Source: Clostridiales bacterium PH28_bin88 (GTDB lineage Bacteria; Bacillota; PH28-bin88). Taken from it: a stretch of DNA of 64,000 nt. The DNA lies in assembly GCA_000987045.1 (NCBI GenBank), contig LAKY01000071.1:109632-173631 (forward strand), written 5' to 3'. The notes beneath the pieces are model-generated. The model did not search any database and was not told the origin of the DNA. It worked only from the letters and a program-made list of their open reading frames with translations. This document shows positions 1 to 8,542 of this stretch, piece by piece; within the stretch, counting starts at the first letter, position 1; each line of letters starts with the position of its first letter. The position numbers and the translations under genes are program-made.

Positions 1-127
1 AAGCACCATGGCGGCGGTCTGGCTTTCTGTCGCTTTGGGTCTGGCACTTCAGGCTTTCGTTTTAACCAAAGTGGGTAAACAATTTGTACAAATCGCAGAT
101 ACAGTAATGAAGAAAGCAAGGATTTAA
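1..127 (+). CDS. agrB: AgrB-like autoinducer-processing membrane protease, C-terminal end only
   Basis: Only the last 41 codons are in the window (reading frame begins at base 2, stop TAA at 125-127). The visible tail is a hydrophobic segment followed by LTKVGKQFVQIAD and a basic end, which resembles the C-termini of Clostridial AgrB proteins as I remember them. AgrB is an integral-membrane cysteine endopeptidase that trims the AgrD precursor and helps form its thiolactone ring. The identification rests mainly on the AgrD-type gene that follows 104 bases downstream. The catalytic His and Cys lie upstream of the window and cannot be checked. Confidence 0.6.
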   Translation, partial: STMAAVWLSVALGLALQAFVLTKVGKQFVQIADTVMKKARI

Positions 128-136
128 TCCTTGCAT

Positions 137-198
137 TTTCGTTCCCCAAAATGACACTTTCGTTCCCAAAATCACACTTCTTGTCCCTGAAGTTGTAG
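137..198 (+). repeat. Three direct repeats with a 21-bp period between agrB and agrD
   Basis: TTTCGTTCCCCAAAATGACAC (137-157, 21 bases) is followed immediately by a near-identical 20-base copy (158-177) and then a degenerate third copy starting near 179. The CGTTCC cores sit at 140 and 161, and a weaker GTCCC core at 183, so the period is two helical turns. LytTR-family regulators such as AgrA bind direct repeats with about this spacing, so these could be activator sites for agrD. A TAGAAT hexamer at 196-201 could be the -10 box; no good -35 box is present. An alternative is a relic of a transposon end. Confidence 0.5.
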
Positions 199-231
199 AA
201 TGAAGTTGAAAAATTCCAGGAGGTGAGACGG

Positions 232-363
232 ATGAACAAGATCAGAGCCGGTTTAGCGTTGCCCGCCCTTTACGTAGTGTTAGCCTTTGTGGCTACATTG
301 AACACGGTGTCGCCGAACTGCATTGGATGGTTCTATGAACCGAAAAAAACCGAACGCAAATAG
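232..363 (+). CDS. agrD: AgrD-type cyclic lactone autoinducer precursor peptide
   Basis: 43-residue peptide with ATG at 232 behind an excellent Shine-Dalgarno AGGAGGTGAG (spacing 4-5). It has the three parts of an AgrD precursor: a basic then hydrophobic amphipathic N-terminal helix (residues 1-24), a short core with a single cysteine at residue 30 (SPNCIGWFYEP), and a charged C-terminal leader (KKTERK). By analogy with known AgrD peptides the signal would be a five-residue thiolactone ring from Cys30 to Phe34; the ring size is inference. It follows the agrB tail. The receptor kinase AgrC and regulator AgrA are not in the window; they may lie upstream. The peptide is too short for many gene callers. 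Confidence 0.75.
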   Translation: MNKIRAGLALPALYVVLAFVATLNTVSPNCIGWFYEPKKTERK

Positions 364-490
364 TGCAAGCGTCTATCCCGGAAGAACCATTGCTGTAAGT
401 GGGCAGCTTTGGAAAAGACAAGAAGAAAAAACCGTGGTAGATGAAGGAGAAATCATGTACCGCAAAAAAGTATTCAGAGAAGCAGTATGA
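335..490 (+). CDS. Possible 51-residue protein overlapping the end of agrD
   Basis: An ATG at 335 opens a 51-codon frame that overlaps the last 29 bases of agrD in a different frame and ends at TGA 488-490. The product is basic and hydrophilic (ends in MYRKKVFREAV), without signal peptide or Cys. There is no clear Shine-Dalgarno site, so it could be translated only by coupling to agrD. An internal ATG at 455 behind AAGGAG would give just 11 residues. I do not recognise the sequence. It may be a chance frame; composition looks protein-like but the evidence is thin. Confidence 0.25.
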   Translation: MNRKKPNANSASVYPGRTIAVSGQLWKRQEEKTVVDEGEIMYRKKVFREAV

Positions 491-636
491 ACGAGAGACT
501 GATAACTGTTTGGTGACGTAGATAATTTCCCGGATAGTTTTAATATGATCCCGTTTCCAATGTAATAATGCAATAAGGAAAAAAGCAACATAGAATAATA
601 ATTTATAGGGGTAATTTGGAAGAAAGGGGTACATTA

Positions 637-1818
637 ATGCGAAAATATCTTTTTACCGGAACAGTTTTACTTATTACTGTTTTGGCCTTCAGCTTGGGCC
701 GAGTTGGCGCCAAAAACATCTTTACAAAAGTACTCGATTCTTCGTTCAGAGGAATGCAAGGAGGCGTCATGATAAAGGAAAGTGGAGGAGTCGGAGAAAG
801 AGTAATTAACGGGGCCTATATTCTTGTGGAGGGCAAGCTAAAAGAAACGCCAACAGATACTGTTTCTATAACAATTAATAAAGGAGAAGATAACGAATAC
901 AGCTTTGATCTAGTCAAAGTTGTCAGAAACGGGAAAGTTGTTTCTGTTAGACCTGGAAAAGAAGGGGGCCCTCTTCACTTTAAAGCAGGCATTAATAAGG
1001 TAATTTTCACTGATCAGTATCACAAAAGTTTATGGGTAGCCGACATTGCAGATCTTGAACCCAGAAACATTCAACCCGAACTAGTAGGTGACATATCTCA
1101 GAAAAATCTATTTGCTAAGAAAGAGGATTTAGCTAGACAAGGAAAAGATACAGACGAGTACATTCTGTACTGGGTAAGTGCCCCCATACTTTCGCCTGAT
1201 GAAAACAAAATAGTTTTTGCCTCCAACCGGCTTGGATATCCTTCAAACTTTGATTTTTCTTTATGGTTGACGGACTTACAGGGCAATACGCAGTTGCTGG
1301 TGGACGAAACAGACAAAGGATCTGTAATACCAGTGGCCTGGGCAAATAGCGATAAAGTTGTCTACCAAGGACCATCCGGTGAGTTAAAATATGTCAACGT
1401 GCATACAGGCGAAACGAAAATAGTGGTTGATGAGAGGGTGGCGATTAGTAGTTCTTCTCCAGATGGCAAATATATAATCTATAATCCTGTCAGGGGGGGG
1501 ATCATCCAACCCGAACTCCATGTACTAGATACTGAAAAAGACAATTCTTACTTAGTGACTCTTCCAGAAGGATACAAGACTAACGGATTCTACGGCTGGG
1601 GTACTGATAATGAGAGTGTTGCGTTTTACGTTCAGGATTTTAACGGGAATATAAAGCTGATGATTATGCATTGTTCTTCAGTGGAGGTAATCTCTCTGGA
1701 CGCTCCAGAAAACACCAGTTTTGATGAGGATGTTATTCCTTTCTGGTCCGATGGGAGAGTCCTTTTTTCCGCAGGAGGAAAGTTGTATTCCTATGGTGAG
1801 GTGAACAAGTATGAATAA
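637..1818 (+). CDS. Secreted beta-propeller (TolB/WD40-like) protein of unknown function
   Basis: About 393 residues. I chose ATG 637 behind AAGGGG (625-630) because it places an ordinary Sec signal peptide (MRKYLFTG, hydrophobic core to about residue 25) at the very start; a TTG at 616 would add seven residues. The mature half contains blade-like units of the type SPDENKIVFASNRLG, SSPDGKYIIYNP and TDNESVAFYVQDF, typical of TolB/PD40 propeller repeats. Such proteins bind ligands or partners outside the cell; no enzyme motif is visible. It overlaps the start of the downstream secreted peptidase gene by 8 bases, so the two are translated together. The codon use is AT-richer than the central part of the window. 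Confidence 0.75.
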   Translation: MRKYLFTGTVLLITVLAFSLGRVGAKNIFTKVLDSSFRGMQGGVMIKESGGVGERVINGAYILVEGKLKETPTDTVSITINKGEDNEYSFDLVKVVRNGKVVSVRPGKEGGPLHFKAGINKVIFTDQYHKSLWVADIADLEPRNIQPELVGDISQKNLFAKKEDLARQGKDTDEYILYWVSAPILSPDENKIVFASNRLGYPSNFDFSLWLTDLQGNTQLLVDETDKGSVIPVAWANSDKVVYQGPSGELKYVNVHTGETKIVVDERVAISSSSPDGKYIIYNPVRGGIIQPELHVLDTEKDNSYLVTLPEGYKTNGFYGWGTDNESVAFYVQDFNGNIKLMIMHCSSVEVISLDAPENTSFDEDVIPFWSDGRVLFSAGGKLYSYGEVNKYE

Positions 1819-2782
1819 GAGAATTTTAAGCCTGTTTATTATAACATTGTTGCTTTCTTTTATACCGGGATTAGCCTATGGATATACGCCGTATTACGAC
1901 GAAAAATTTTACTATACAGGCCCATATTATGGTTCGCCATATTTCGCTACCCTATATTCGCCTTTTCGTGATGCCTCGTCTGGAGACGATGTCTATCCTG
2001 GGGTGACCAGTAAGTATAATAACCCGCGTCACACTACTTCACCTCATTCGGGTGTAGACTTTACAGCCGCCGTAAATACTAATGTTTATCCGTTGAGTAG
2101 TGGCAAAGTTGAGTATGTTTACACTGAAATTCATGATGATTTCGGCAAGTTTGTGATCATAAGGCTCGACGTTAATCGTGATGGTGTCAATGACAATGTG
2201 TACGCACGATATGCCCATCTAGACTCAATAAACGTTAGCGTGGGGCAAAATGTTACCAGGAGCACGTTAATAGGAAAATCTGGCAAAACGGGAACAAATG
2301 CAGCACACTTGCATGTTGACATGAAGGATAATAACAGTTCTCCCACAGGGGTTACCCACAGCTTGCCCTGGCACCTCTATTACAACAACAGAACCGATTG
2401 GAATTATGGGAAAGACTTGGATTGGCTCTGCCAACATTCTATAACTAATAGACGAACTTTTGCAGTTTACTGTTACGGCAAAACAGATGGATCGCAAAAA
2501 ATTGTTCCATCTGAGGTTAAAATCTGGATAAGGCGGGCTTACACATCAGATGCTTGGACCGGCTATGTAATGAGCCATGCCGGCTCGGATCAATACACAG
2601 TAACAGTACCTTCAGCAGATTTTCCTGATGGTACCACCGTTGAATACTTTTTCAGTGGCAAACGGGGAGATGTATCAGAGAGTACCAATTGTCCCTTTGG
2701 TTTGTACCCTGCAAAGTTTAAAGCACCTGCTATACCCCCCGACTCTACAAAATCATTTGCACGATACTCTCATATTTTATAA
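1811..2782 (+). CDS. Secreted M23-family metallopeptidase
   Basis: 323 residues. Signal peptide at 1-24 (MNKRILSLFI... ending at AYG). The M23 (LytM/lysostaphin) zinc motifs are complete: HSGVDF with H79 and D83, and AHLHVD with H166 and H168. The last third (about 225-310) looks like an immunoglobulin-like or carbohydrate-binding module (VKIWIRRAY...PDGTTVEYFFSGKRGD). Family members cleave peptidoglycan cross-bridges or other extracellular peptides. It is translationally coupled to the propeller gene and lies downstream of agrD, so it may be part of a quorum-controlled secretome; that link is inference. Confidence 0.85.
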   Translation: MNKRILSLFIITLLLSFIPGLAYGYTPYYDEKFYYTGPYYGSPYFATLYSPFRDASSGDDVYPGVTSKYNNPRHTTSPHSGVDFTAAVNTNVYPLSSGKVEYVYTEIHDDFGKFVIIRLDVNRDGVNDNVYARYAHLDSINVSVGQNVTRSTLIGKSGKTGTNAAHLHVDMKDNNSSPTGVTHSLPWHLYYNNRTDWNYGKDLDWLCQHSITNRRTFAVYCYGKTDGSQKIVPSEVKIWIRRAYTSDAWTGYVMSHAGSDQYTVTVPSADFPDGTTVEYFFSGKRGDVSESTNCPFGLYPAKFKAPAIPPDSTKSFARYSHIL

Positions 2783-3206
2783 GTTAATTTACTCAACTTT
2801 CACATACAAGAAATTGCCATAAAGGCCTTGAAATACTAGCTTTTAAAAAATAAAGGTAGCTAACAAACCAATAATGTCGCCGCTTACCTTCTATGATGGC
2901 AAGGGGGCGGTTTTTTCTTGCCCTCGTGGTGGATTGGTAACACACTGATTACTGGATCTATAATCCAGTACATCTAATAATCACTAACAAAGGGCGAAAA
3001 AGGGCAGAGAGAACCCTGTTCCCTTGGCAGAGTAGGTTTCGTCTGGCCGCATCTAAACCCCGAAATTCCCTAACTGGAATCAAGGGAAGCAAAGGGATAG
3101 TGCTTTTGCTTCTCTTGCACCTTGCATGGTCCCTTTAATTCCACCGCCGAAATACAAGTTTTGTTCTTTGCCATTGAGGGATTGAGGGGAGTGGTGTTAC
3201 AAAACG
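2783..3206. other. Intergenic stretch without a supported gene
   Basis: Between the M23 gene and the toxin-antitoxin promoter I see no credible coding frame. It holds a weak terminator-like hairpin (about 2878-2916) and a perfect 8-bp palindrome with a five-base loop at 2950-2970 (TACTGGAT / ATCCAGTA) that resembles an anticodon arm, but no complete tRNA can be folded around it. Confidence 0.5.
2878..2916 (+). terminator. Weak rho-independent terminator after the M23 gene
   Basis: An imperfect GC hairpin (CCGCTTACC against GGCAAGGGGGCGG) is followed by six T residues at 2911-2916. The stem has mismatches, so confidence is low. Confidence 0.35.
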
Positions 3207-3235
3207 TTGATGAAAGGGAATACTGTATGTATACT
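3207..3235 (+). promoter_or_regulatory. Sigma-A-type promoter of the toxin-antitoxin pair
   Basis: TTGATG at 3207-3212, a 17-base spacer ending in TG, and TATACT at 3230-3235, 35 bases before the antitoxin start. The AT-rich palindrome-like sequence around the -10 box would suit autorepression by the antitoxin-toxin complex, which is usual for such pairs. Confidence 0.6.
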
Positions 3236-3269
3236 TATTTGTAGATAATATTGTAGAGGAGGGTATCGC

Positions 3270-3518
3270 ATGTCGAGCACAACAGTTAGAATAAGCGATT
3301 CTACTTTGAAAGTCCTGCGAGAGCTTTCTAATAATATCGGGGAACCTATGCAAGCGATTTTGGACAAAGCGATTGAAGATTTCCGAAGGAAGCTGTTTCT
3401 TGAGGAAGCTAATAAGGCCTATTTGCGCTTAAGAAACGACACGGAAAAGTGGAACGAAGAATTGAAAGAGCGTCAGGAGTGGGATACTGCTTTGTTGGAC
3501 GGACTGGAGGAAGACTAA
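3270..3518 (+). CDS. Ribbon-helix-helix antitoxin
   Basis: 82 residues, ATG behind GAGGAGGG. The N-terminus (SSTTVRISDSTLKVLREL) has the beta-strand then two-helix layout of ribbon-helix-helix DNA-binding antitoxins; the charged helical C-terminal half (AYLRLRNDTEKWNEEL) would wrap around the toxin. The stop codon TAA at 3516-3518 is directly followed by the toxin ATG, the arrangement typical for type II systems. In such systems the antitoxin neutralises the ribonuclease and represses its own promoter. Confidence 0.8.
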   Translation: MSSTTVRISDSTLKVLRELSNNIGEPMQAILDKAIEDFRRKLFLEEANKAYLRLRNDTEKWNEELKERQEWDTALLDGLEED

Positions 3519-3857
3519 ATGGGTCCATCCAGGGGCGAGGTATGGTATGTTGATTTTGACCCGGTAAAAGGTCACGAACAATCGGGGTTAAGGCCTGCGT
3601 TGGTTGTCTCCGTAGACCCTTTTAACCATGGCCCAGCGGGCCTTGTTGTTGTGCTGCCAATTACTACTAGATATAAGGGGATCCCTTTCCACGTCAGTGT
3701 TAATCCCCCGGAAGGCGGCTTAACACGCCAAAGTTTTATTAAATGCGAGGATATCCGTTCCCTTTCTGAGGACAGAGTAACCACAAAGTTGGGTTCAGTG
3801 TTACCAAGTACGTTTGCACAGGTTGAAGATAGACTAAAAATATTATTGGGTTTATGA
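3519..3857 (+). CDS. mazF: MazF/PemK-family endoribonuclease toxin
   Basis: 112 residues, about the usual length. Family landmarks are clear: GEVWYVDFDPVKGHEQSGLRP (residues 6-26) carries the N-terminal SH3-like strand signature with the GxE...RP pattern, then VVLPITT and KCEDIRSLSEDRV near residues 75-87. MazF toxins cut single-stranded mRNA at short motifs. It starts at the base after the antitoxin stop. A terminator follows within 40 bases, so the pair is a self-contained unit. Confidence 0.88.
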   Translation: MGPSRGEVWYVDFDPVKGHEQSGLRPALVVSVDPFNHGPAGLVVVLPITTRYKGIPFHVSVNPPEGGLTRQSFIKCEDIRSLSEDRVTTKLGSVLPSTFAQVEDRLKILLGL

Positions 3858-3893
3858 CCAATGGAAGTCAAGCTGTATACTACATGGGACATC

Positions 3894-3929
3894 TCCCTCC
3901 GTGCATAACCTGTAACGGGGGGATTTTTT
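3894..3929 (+). terminator. Rho-independent terminator after the MazF gene
   Basis: Nine-bp stem TCCCTCCGT / ACGGGGGGA (one G-T pair) with a 12-base loop, followed by TTTTTT. Confidence 0.75.
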
Positions 3930-4018
3930 GATCTGTCCAGGGGGCGAGAACGGGGGCGGATAGATACGTAACCGGCGAGGACGTTGTGCGACTTATTATG
4001 ATCAAGGGGTGAGGGTAT

Positions 4019-5443
4019 ATGGATAGTGAATTAAAAGTGTTGGAAAAAGCTGTTGAGGACATTGCGGGCATTGCCCGCGGGCTGGGGTTGGATTTTTATG
4101 ATATGCGCTTTGAGTTGTGCCCGGCGGACATCCTCTACACATTTGGCGCTTACGGGATGCCCACCCGGTTCTCCCACTGGAGTTTCGGTAAAGCCTTTTA
4201 CCGGATGAAGACCCAATATGATTACAACCTGAGCCGGATCTACGAACTGGTAATCAACTCGGACCCCTGCTACGCCTTCCTTCTGGAAGGGAACTCCCTG
4301 GTCCAACATAAACTGGTGATTGCCCACGTGTTTGCCCATAGTGACTTCTTTAAGCATAACGCCAGGTTCGCCCGTACCAACCGGCAGATGGTAGAGGCCA
4401 TGTCTGTCAATGCCCAGCGGATCCGGCAGTACGAATTCAAGTACGGCCGGAAGGACGTGGAGATTTTCCTGGACGCTGTACTTTCCATCCAGGAACACAT
4501 CGATCCCTACACCAGGATAACAAGGGAGACTAAAAAAGAGAAGCCCGGTATTGAACAGTTCCCGGAAACACCCTATGATGACCTTTGGAAGCTGGGTAAA
4601 CCGGCAGCCAAACCACCCGTCCAGACCCAGGTCAAAAAAACACCCCCGGAACCGGAGAAAGACCTGTTAAGATTTATCATGGAACACAGCCGGGAACTGG
4701 AAGACTGGCAGCGGGACATCATGTCGATGATGCGGGAAGAGATGGTGTATTTCTGGCCCCAAATGGAAACCAAGATCATGAATGAGGGTTGGGCCGCGTT
4801 GTGGCACGCCAGGATCATCCGGGAGTTGGACCTGCCCGAAGCGGAAGCGCTGGAATTCGCCAAGATGCATGCCTCGGTGCTGCAGGGTTCCCGTACCCAC
4901 ATTAATCCCTATTTGCTGGGTATGAAGATTTTTGAGGACATTGAAAAGCGTTGGGAAAACCCCACCACGGAGGAACAGGAACGCTACCGCAGGCCGGGCG
5001 GAGAGGGGAAGAACAAAATCTTCGAGGTAAGGGAGACGGAAAACGATGTCTCCTTCCTGCGCAACTACCTGACCAGGGAGATGGTGGAAGAACTGGACCT
5101 TTACCTGTACCACAAGGTGGGTCATGACTGGGTGATTGCCGACAAGAACTGGGAGCGGGTACGGGACATCCTGGTAACCTCCCGGACCAACTGCGGATTT
5201 CCTGTAATCATGGTGGAAGACGGTGACTACCAGCACCACGGTGAACTGTACTTGCGGCATTGTTACGAGGATGTGGAGCTGGACATTCCCTACCTGGAAA
5301 AAACCCTCCCGTACCTGTTCCTGCTGTGGGGCAGGCCGGTCCACCTGGAAACGGTGCTGGAAGGTAAAGGGGTAGTGTTTTCCTATGACGGTAAACGCAA
5401 TTCCCGGCGGCCGCTAACAAGAGTTGAAGGGGAGCGGAGTTAA
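4019..5443 (+). CDS. spoVR: SpoVR family protein
   Basis: 474 residues, full length for the family. Start ATG behind GGTGAGGGT. SpoVR proteins are named after a Bacillus subtilis gene needed for normal spore cortex; the biochemical activity is unknown. Diagnostic features are the N-terminal [16 protein letters not shown] strand (here [12 protein letters not shown] at 24-35), the [12 protein letters not shown] motif at 47-58 and [12 protein letters not shown] with H103 and H107, which look like metal ligands. The gene stands alone between a terminator and the CoA-ligase group; no promoter was identified with confidence. Confidence 0.93.
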   Translation: MDSELKVLEKAVEDIAGIARGLGLDFYDMRFELCPADILYTFGAYGMPTRFSHWSFGKAFYRMKTQYDYNLSRIYELVINSDPCYAFLLEGNSLVQHKLVIAHVFAHSDFFKHNARFARTNRQMVEAMSVNAQRIRQYEFKYGRKDVEIFLDAVLSIQEHIDPYTRITRETKKEKPGIEQFPETPYDDLWKLGKPAAKPPVQTQVKKTPPEPEKDLLRFIMEHSRELEDWQRDIMSMMREEMVYFWPQMETKIMNEGWAALWHARIIRELDLPEAEALEFAKMHASVLQGSRTHINPYLLGMKIFEDIEKRWENPTTEEQERYRRPGGEGKNKIFEVRETENDVSFLRNYLTREMVEELDLYLYHKVGHDWVIADKNWERVRDILVTSRTNCGFPVIMVEDGDYQHHGELYLRHCYEDVELDIPYLEKTLPYLFLLWGRPVHLETVLEGKGVVFSYDGKRNSRRPLTRVEGERS

Positions 5444-5538
5444 AAACTTTTCTTTTCTTCAATGAGTGAGGGCAGGACAAATTAGCTTACTGTAGAATAA
5501 CTATACCTTACAATCATTTGCTTGAGGAGGTTGGGCCG

Positions 5539-6837
5539 GTGTACTGGAACCAACGATATGAGTGTATGCCCCGCGAGGCTTTAACCCAACTGCAGTTGGA
5601 ACGCCTGCAGGCAACGGTGGAGAGGGCGTTCCACAACGTTCCTCACTACCGCCGCGCCATGCAGGAGAAGGGCGTGGAGCCGGGTGATATCAAGTCCCTC
5701 GGTGACCTGAAGAAACTCCCCTTTACTTCAAAGAACGACTTGCGCGACAATTATCCCTACGGCATGTTTGCTGTGCCGTTGACCGAAATAGTACGGATTC
5801 ATTCCTCTTCCGGGACCACCGGCAAACCTACGGTCGTAGGATACACCCGTAACGATATCAATACCTGGTCGGAATTAATGGCCCGCTCCCTGGTCTGCGG
5901 CGGCGCTAACAGGCAAGACGTGATTCATAATGCCTACGGGTACGGGCTGTTCACCGGCGGCCTGGGTGTGCACTACGGGGCTGAACGGATTGGTGCTTCG
6001 GTGATCCCCATTTCGGGGGGTAATACCAAGCGGCAGATTATGATTATGAAGGACTACGGCAGTACGGTGCTGACCTGTACCCCTTCCTACGCCCTGTTCA
6101 TTGCGGAAGTGATGGAAGAGATGGGCCTGGCCCCTTCGGACTTTAAGCTGAAGTGCGGCATTTTCGGGGCGGAACCCTGGACGGAAAACATGCGGCGGGA
6201 GATCGAGAAGAAGTTGGGCATCAGTGCGGTGGATATTTACGGCTTGAGTGAAATTATCGGGCCGGGGGTCTCCATCGAGTGCCAGCATAAGGCCGGGCTG
6301 CATGTCTGGGAGGACCATTTCATCCCCGAGATCATCGACCCGGTCACCGGCGAGACCCTGCCGTATGGCACTACCGGTGAGCTGGTATTCACGTCTCTGA
6401 CCAAGGAAGCCCTGCCCATGATCCGCTATCGTACCAGGGATATTTCACGGCTGACGATGGAGCCGTGCGCTTGCGGCCGCACCCATGTACGGATGGACCG
6501 GATAACCGGGCGTACCGATGACATGCTGATCATCCGGGGGGTCAATGTCTTCCCCTCCCAGATCGAGAGTGTACTGCTGGAAATTGGCGAAACGGAGCCT
6601 CACTATCTCCTGATCGTAGAGCGTGAAGGCACCCTGGATACCCTGACGGTATGGGTGGAAGTATCTGATGAGCTTTTCTCCGACGAGATCCGTCGCCTGG
6701 AACAACTGGAAGCCAAGATACGAAAAGAGATGGAGAGCACCCTGGGTATTTCTGTCAAGGTTAAGCTGGTGGAGCCAAAAACCATTGAGCGCAGTGAAGG
6801 CAAGGCGAAACGGGTAATCGACAAGCGGCCCAAGTGA
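5539..6837 (+). CDS. paaK: Phenylacetate-CoA ligase family protein (PaaK1)
   Basis: 432 residues from GTG 5539, chosen because GAGGAGG (5524-5530) sits eight bases upstream and the product then begins [15 protein letters not shown], the usual PaaK start. It belongs to the adenylate-forming enzymes: P-loop [10 protein letters not shown] near residues 87-97, [10 protein letters not shown] near 235, and RTRDISRL / [20 protein letters not shown] near 300-340. PaaK turns phenylacetate and related aryl acids into CoA thioesters with ATP. An ACT-domain gene and an aminotransferase follow, suggesting a role in breakdown of aromatic amino acids. The exact substrate cannot be read from the sequence. 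Confidence 0.92.
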   Translation: MYWNQRYECMPREALTQLQLERLQATVERAFHNVPHYRRAMQEKGVEPGDIKSLGDLKKLPFTSKNDLRDNYPYGMFAVPLTEIVRIHSSSGTTGKPTVVGYTRNDINTWSELMARSLVCGGANRQDVIHNAYGYGLFTGGLGVHYGAERIGASVIPISGGNTKRQIMIMKDYGSTVLTCTPSYALFIAEVMEEMGLAPSDFKLKCGIFGAEPWTENMRREIEKKLGISAVDIYGLSEIIGPGVSIECQHKAGLHVWEDHFIPEIIDPVTGETLPYGTTGELVFTSLTKEALPMIRYRTRDISRLTMEPCACGRTHVRMDRITGRTDDMLIIRGVNVFPSQIESVLLEIGETEPHYLLIVEREGTLDTLTVWVEVSDELFSDEIRRLEQLEAKIRKEMESTLGISVKVKLVEPKTIERSEGKAKRVIDKRPK

Positions 6838-6917
6838 CCGTAATCAAGTAACCGCTATTGGGAAAAAGACAGGCTTCCCGCCGTTCATCCGTTGAAGAAA
6901 TTAAAGGGGGCAGAATA

Positions 6918-7349
6918 ATGAAGGTGAAACAGATATCCGTGTTTCTGGAGAATAAGCACGGGCGACTGGCAGCCGTGACCAAGCTTTTGGCCAACCATCA
7001 AATTAACATCCGGGCACTCTCCATCGCCGATACCTCCGACTTCGGCATCCTGCGGCTCATTGTCAACCAACCGGAAGACGCGTACCGTATCCTCAAGGAC
7101 AACGCGTTTACCGTAAGTATGACGGATGTCATCGGAGTGGAAATGCCCGATCACCCGGGAGGATTGGCCGCGGTGCTTGAGGTTTTGGAGGGTGCGGCTG
7201 TCAACATTGAGTACCTTTATGCCTTTATCGGAAAGGGGCTTACCGGCGCCCTGGTGATCTTCAGAGTGGAGCAGATCGACGAGTCGATAAAAGTGTTGCA
7301 GGAGCACGGGGTGAATGTGCTGACGGGCGAAAAGCTTTATACTCTATAG
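6918..7349 (+). CDS. ACT-domain amino-acid-binding protein
   Basis: 143 residues from ATG 6918 behind GGGGG; an upstream frame to 6858 lacks a ribosome-binding site. Two ACT domains in tandem: residues 1-65 (MKVKQISVFLENKHGRLAAV, IRALSIADTSDFGILRLIV) and 70-140 (VIGVEMPDHPGGLAAVLEVL, NIEYLYAFIGK). No catalytic domain. Such free-standing tandem ACT proteins commonly sit next to PaaK-type ligases in anaerobes and are thought to sense an aromatic amino acid. It lies 80 bases after paaK and 17 bases before hisC, so the three are probably one operon. Confidence 0.85.
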   Translation: MKVKQISVFLENKHGRLAAVTKLLANHQINIRALSIADTSDFGILRLIVNQPEDAYRILKDNAFTVSMTDVIGVEMPDHPGGLAAVLEVLEGAAVNIEYLYAFIGKGLTGALVIFRVEQIDESIKVLQEHGVNVLTGEKLYTL

Positions 7350-7366
7350 CGAGGAGTGACGAGACT

Positions 7367-8476
7367 ATGCCGGAGGTACCAAGTGTGGAGGGCAGGCAGG
7401 CTCTCGCAGGTATTAAACCTTATGTTCCCGGCAAACCCATCGAGGAGGTTGAACGGGAACTGGGGATTTCCAACGTGATCAAACTGGCTTCCAACGAGAA
7501 CCCTCTGGGTCCCTCTCCTGACGCCGTGGTAGCCATCAGGGAGATCGGGGAAAAGGTATACCTGTACCCTGACGGTGCGTGCCACTACCTGCGCCAGGCG
7601 GTGGCAGACCACCTGAGGCTAACGCCGGCTCATTTGATAATTGGCAACGGTTCTGACGAGATTCTCAAACTTATTGCTGAAGCATACCTGGAACCTGATG
7701 ACGAAATCATTATGGCGGATCCGTCATTCTCAGAATACGAGTTTGTTGCCCGGGTGATGGGGGCCGGGGTGGTGAAGGTACCTACCAGAGACTTTCGCCA
7801 TGACCTGGAAGCTATGGCGGGCAAGATCACGGAACGAACCAAGCTAATTTTTGTCTGCAACCCCAACAACCCAACTGGTACCATCGTTTCCCGGCTGGAG
7901 GTGGAAGCGTTTCTTTCCCAGGTGCCACCCGGGGTAATGGTGATCCTTGACGAGGCTTACCACGAGTACGTGAGTGATGCCGGTTACCCGGCCAGCCTGG
8001 AGTATGTCAAGAATGGCCGGTCCAACGTGATCATCCTTCGCACTTTTTCCAAGATCTACGGGTTGGCAGGCCTGCGGGTGGGTTACGGGGTAGCGGTACC
8101 GGAGGTGATCGCCTGGATCAACCGGGCCCGCGAACCTTTTAACGTCAACATAGTCGCCCAGGCGGCGGCGCTGGCGGCTCTCAAGGACCAGTTGCACGTG
8201 GACCACAGCAGGCGGGTTAACGAAGAGGGGAAGTCCTACCTCTACGGTAGATTTGATGAAATGGGACTCTCCTATGTTCCAACCGAAGCGAACTTTATCC
8301 TGGTGAATGTCCGGGCGGATTCCCGGCAGGTATTTCGAGAGATGTTACAGGAAGGTGTGATCATCAGGACGGGAGATATCTTTGGCCTGGACCAGTGGAT
8401 CCGGGTGACGATAGGTACCCGGCGGCAAAACCAGCGTTTCGCCGATACTCTTGACCGGGTGCTGAGCAAACTCTAA
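7367..8476 (+). CDS. hisC: Histidinol-phosphate/aromatic aminotransferase
   Basis: 369 residues, PLP-dependent class I/II fold. Visible motifs: SNENPLGPSP (42-51), CNPNNPTG (164-171), DEAYHEY (195-201), and SKIYGLAGLRVGYG with the PLP-binding lysine K229. HisC makes histidinol phosphate from imidazole acetol phosphate, but HisC-type enzymes often also transaminate Phe/Tyr. The neighbours (PaaK1, ACT protein) rather than other his genes favour the aromatic role here; this is inference. A strong bidirectional terminator follows. Confidence 0.9.
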   Translation: MPEVPSVEGRQALAGIKPYVPGKPIEEVERELGISNVIKLASNENPLGPSPDAVVAIREIGEKVYLYPDGACHYLRQAVADHLRLTPAHLIIGNGSDEILKLIAEAYLEPDDEIIMADPSFSEYEFVARVMGAGVVKVPTRDFRHDLEAMAGKITERTKLIFVCNPNNPTGTIVSRLEVEAFLSQVPPGVMVILDEAYHEYVSDAGYPASLEYVKNGRSNVIILRTFSKIYGLAGLRVGYGVAVPEVIAWINRAREPFNVNIVAQAAALAALKDQLHVDHSRRVNEEGKSYLYGRFDEMGLSYVPTEANFILVNVRADSRQVFREMLQEGVIIRTGDIFGLDQWIRVTIGTRRQNQRFADTLDRVLSKL

Positions 8477-8493
8477 GGATGCTGGAAAAGACG

Positions 8494-8530
8494 AAAAACG
8501 TCCCTCGGCTCTGCCGGAGGGACGTTTTTT
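8494..8530. terminator. Bidirectional terminator between hisC and the LytTR regulator
   Basis: Perfect nine-bp stem ACGTCCCTC / GAGGGACGT flanked by A5 on the left and T6 on the right, so it can end transcription from both convergent genes. Confidence 0.9.
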
Positions 8531-8542
8531 CATGGACTGATT

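Noticed and set aside
2930..3000. tRNA-like fold around TACTGGAT-CTATA-ATCCAGTA
   Set aside because: An anticodon-like arm and a possible D-arm can be drawn, but the distances are wrong and no T-arm or matching acceptor is present; kept only as an inverted repeat.
4667..5344. 225-codon minus-strand frame opposite spoVR
   Set aside because: Overlaps the well-supported SpoVR gene entirely and lacks any recognisable domain.
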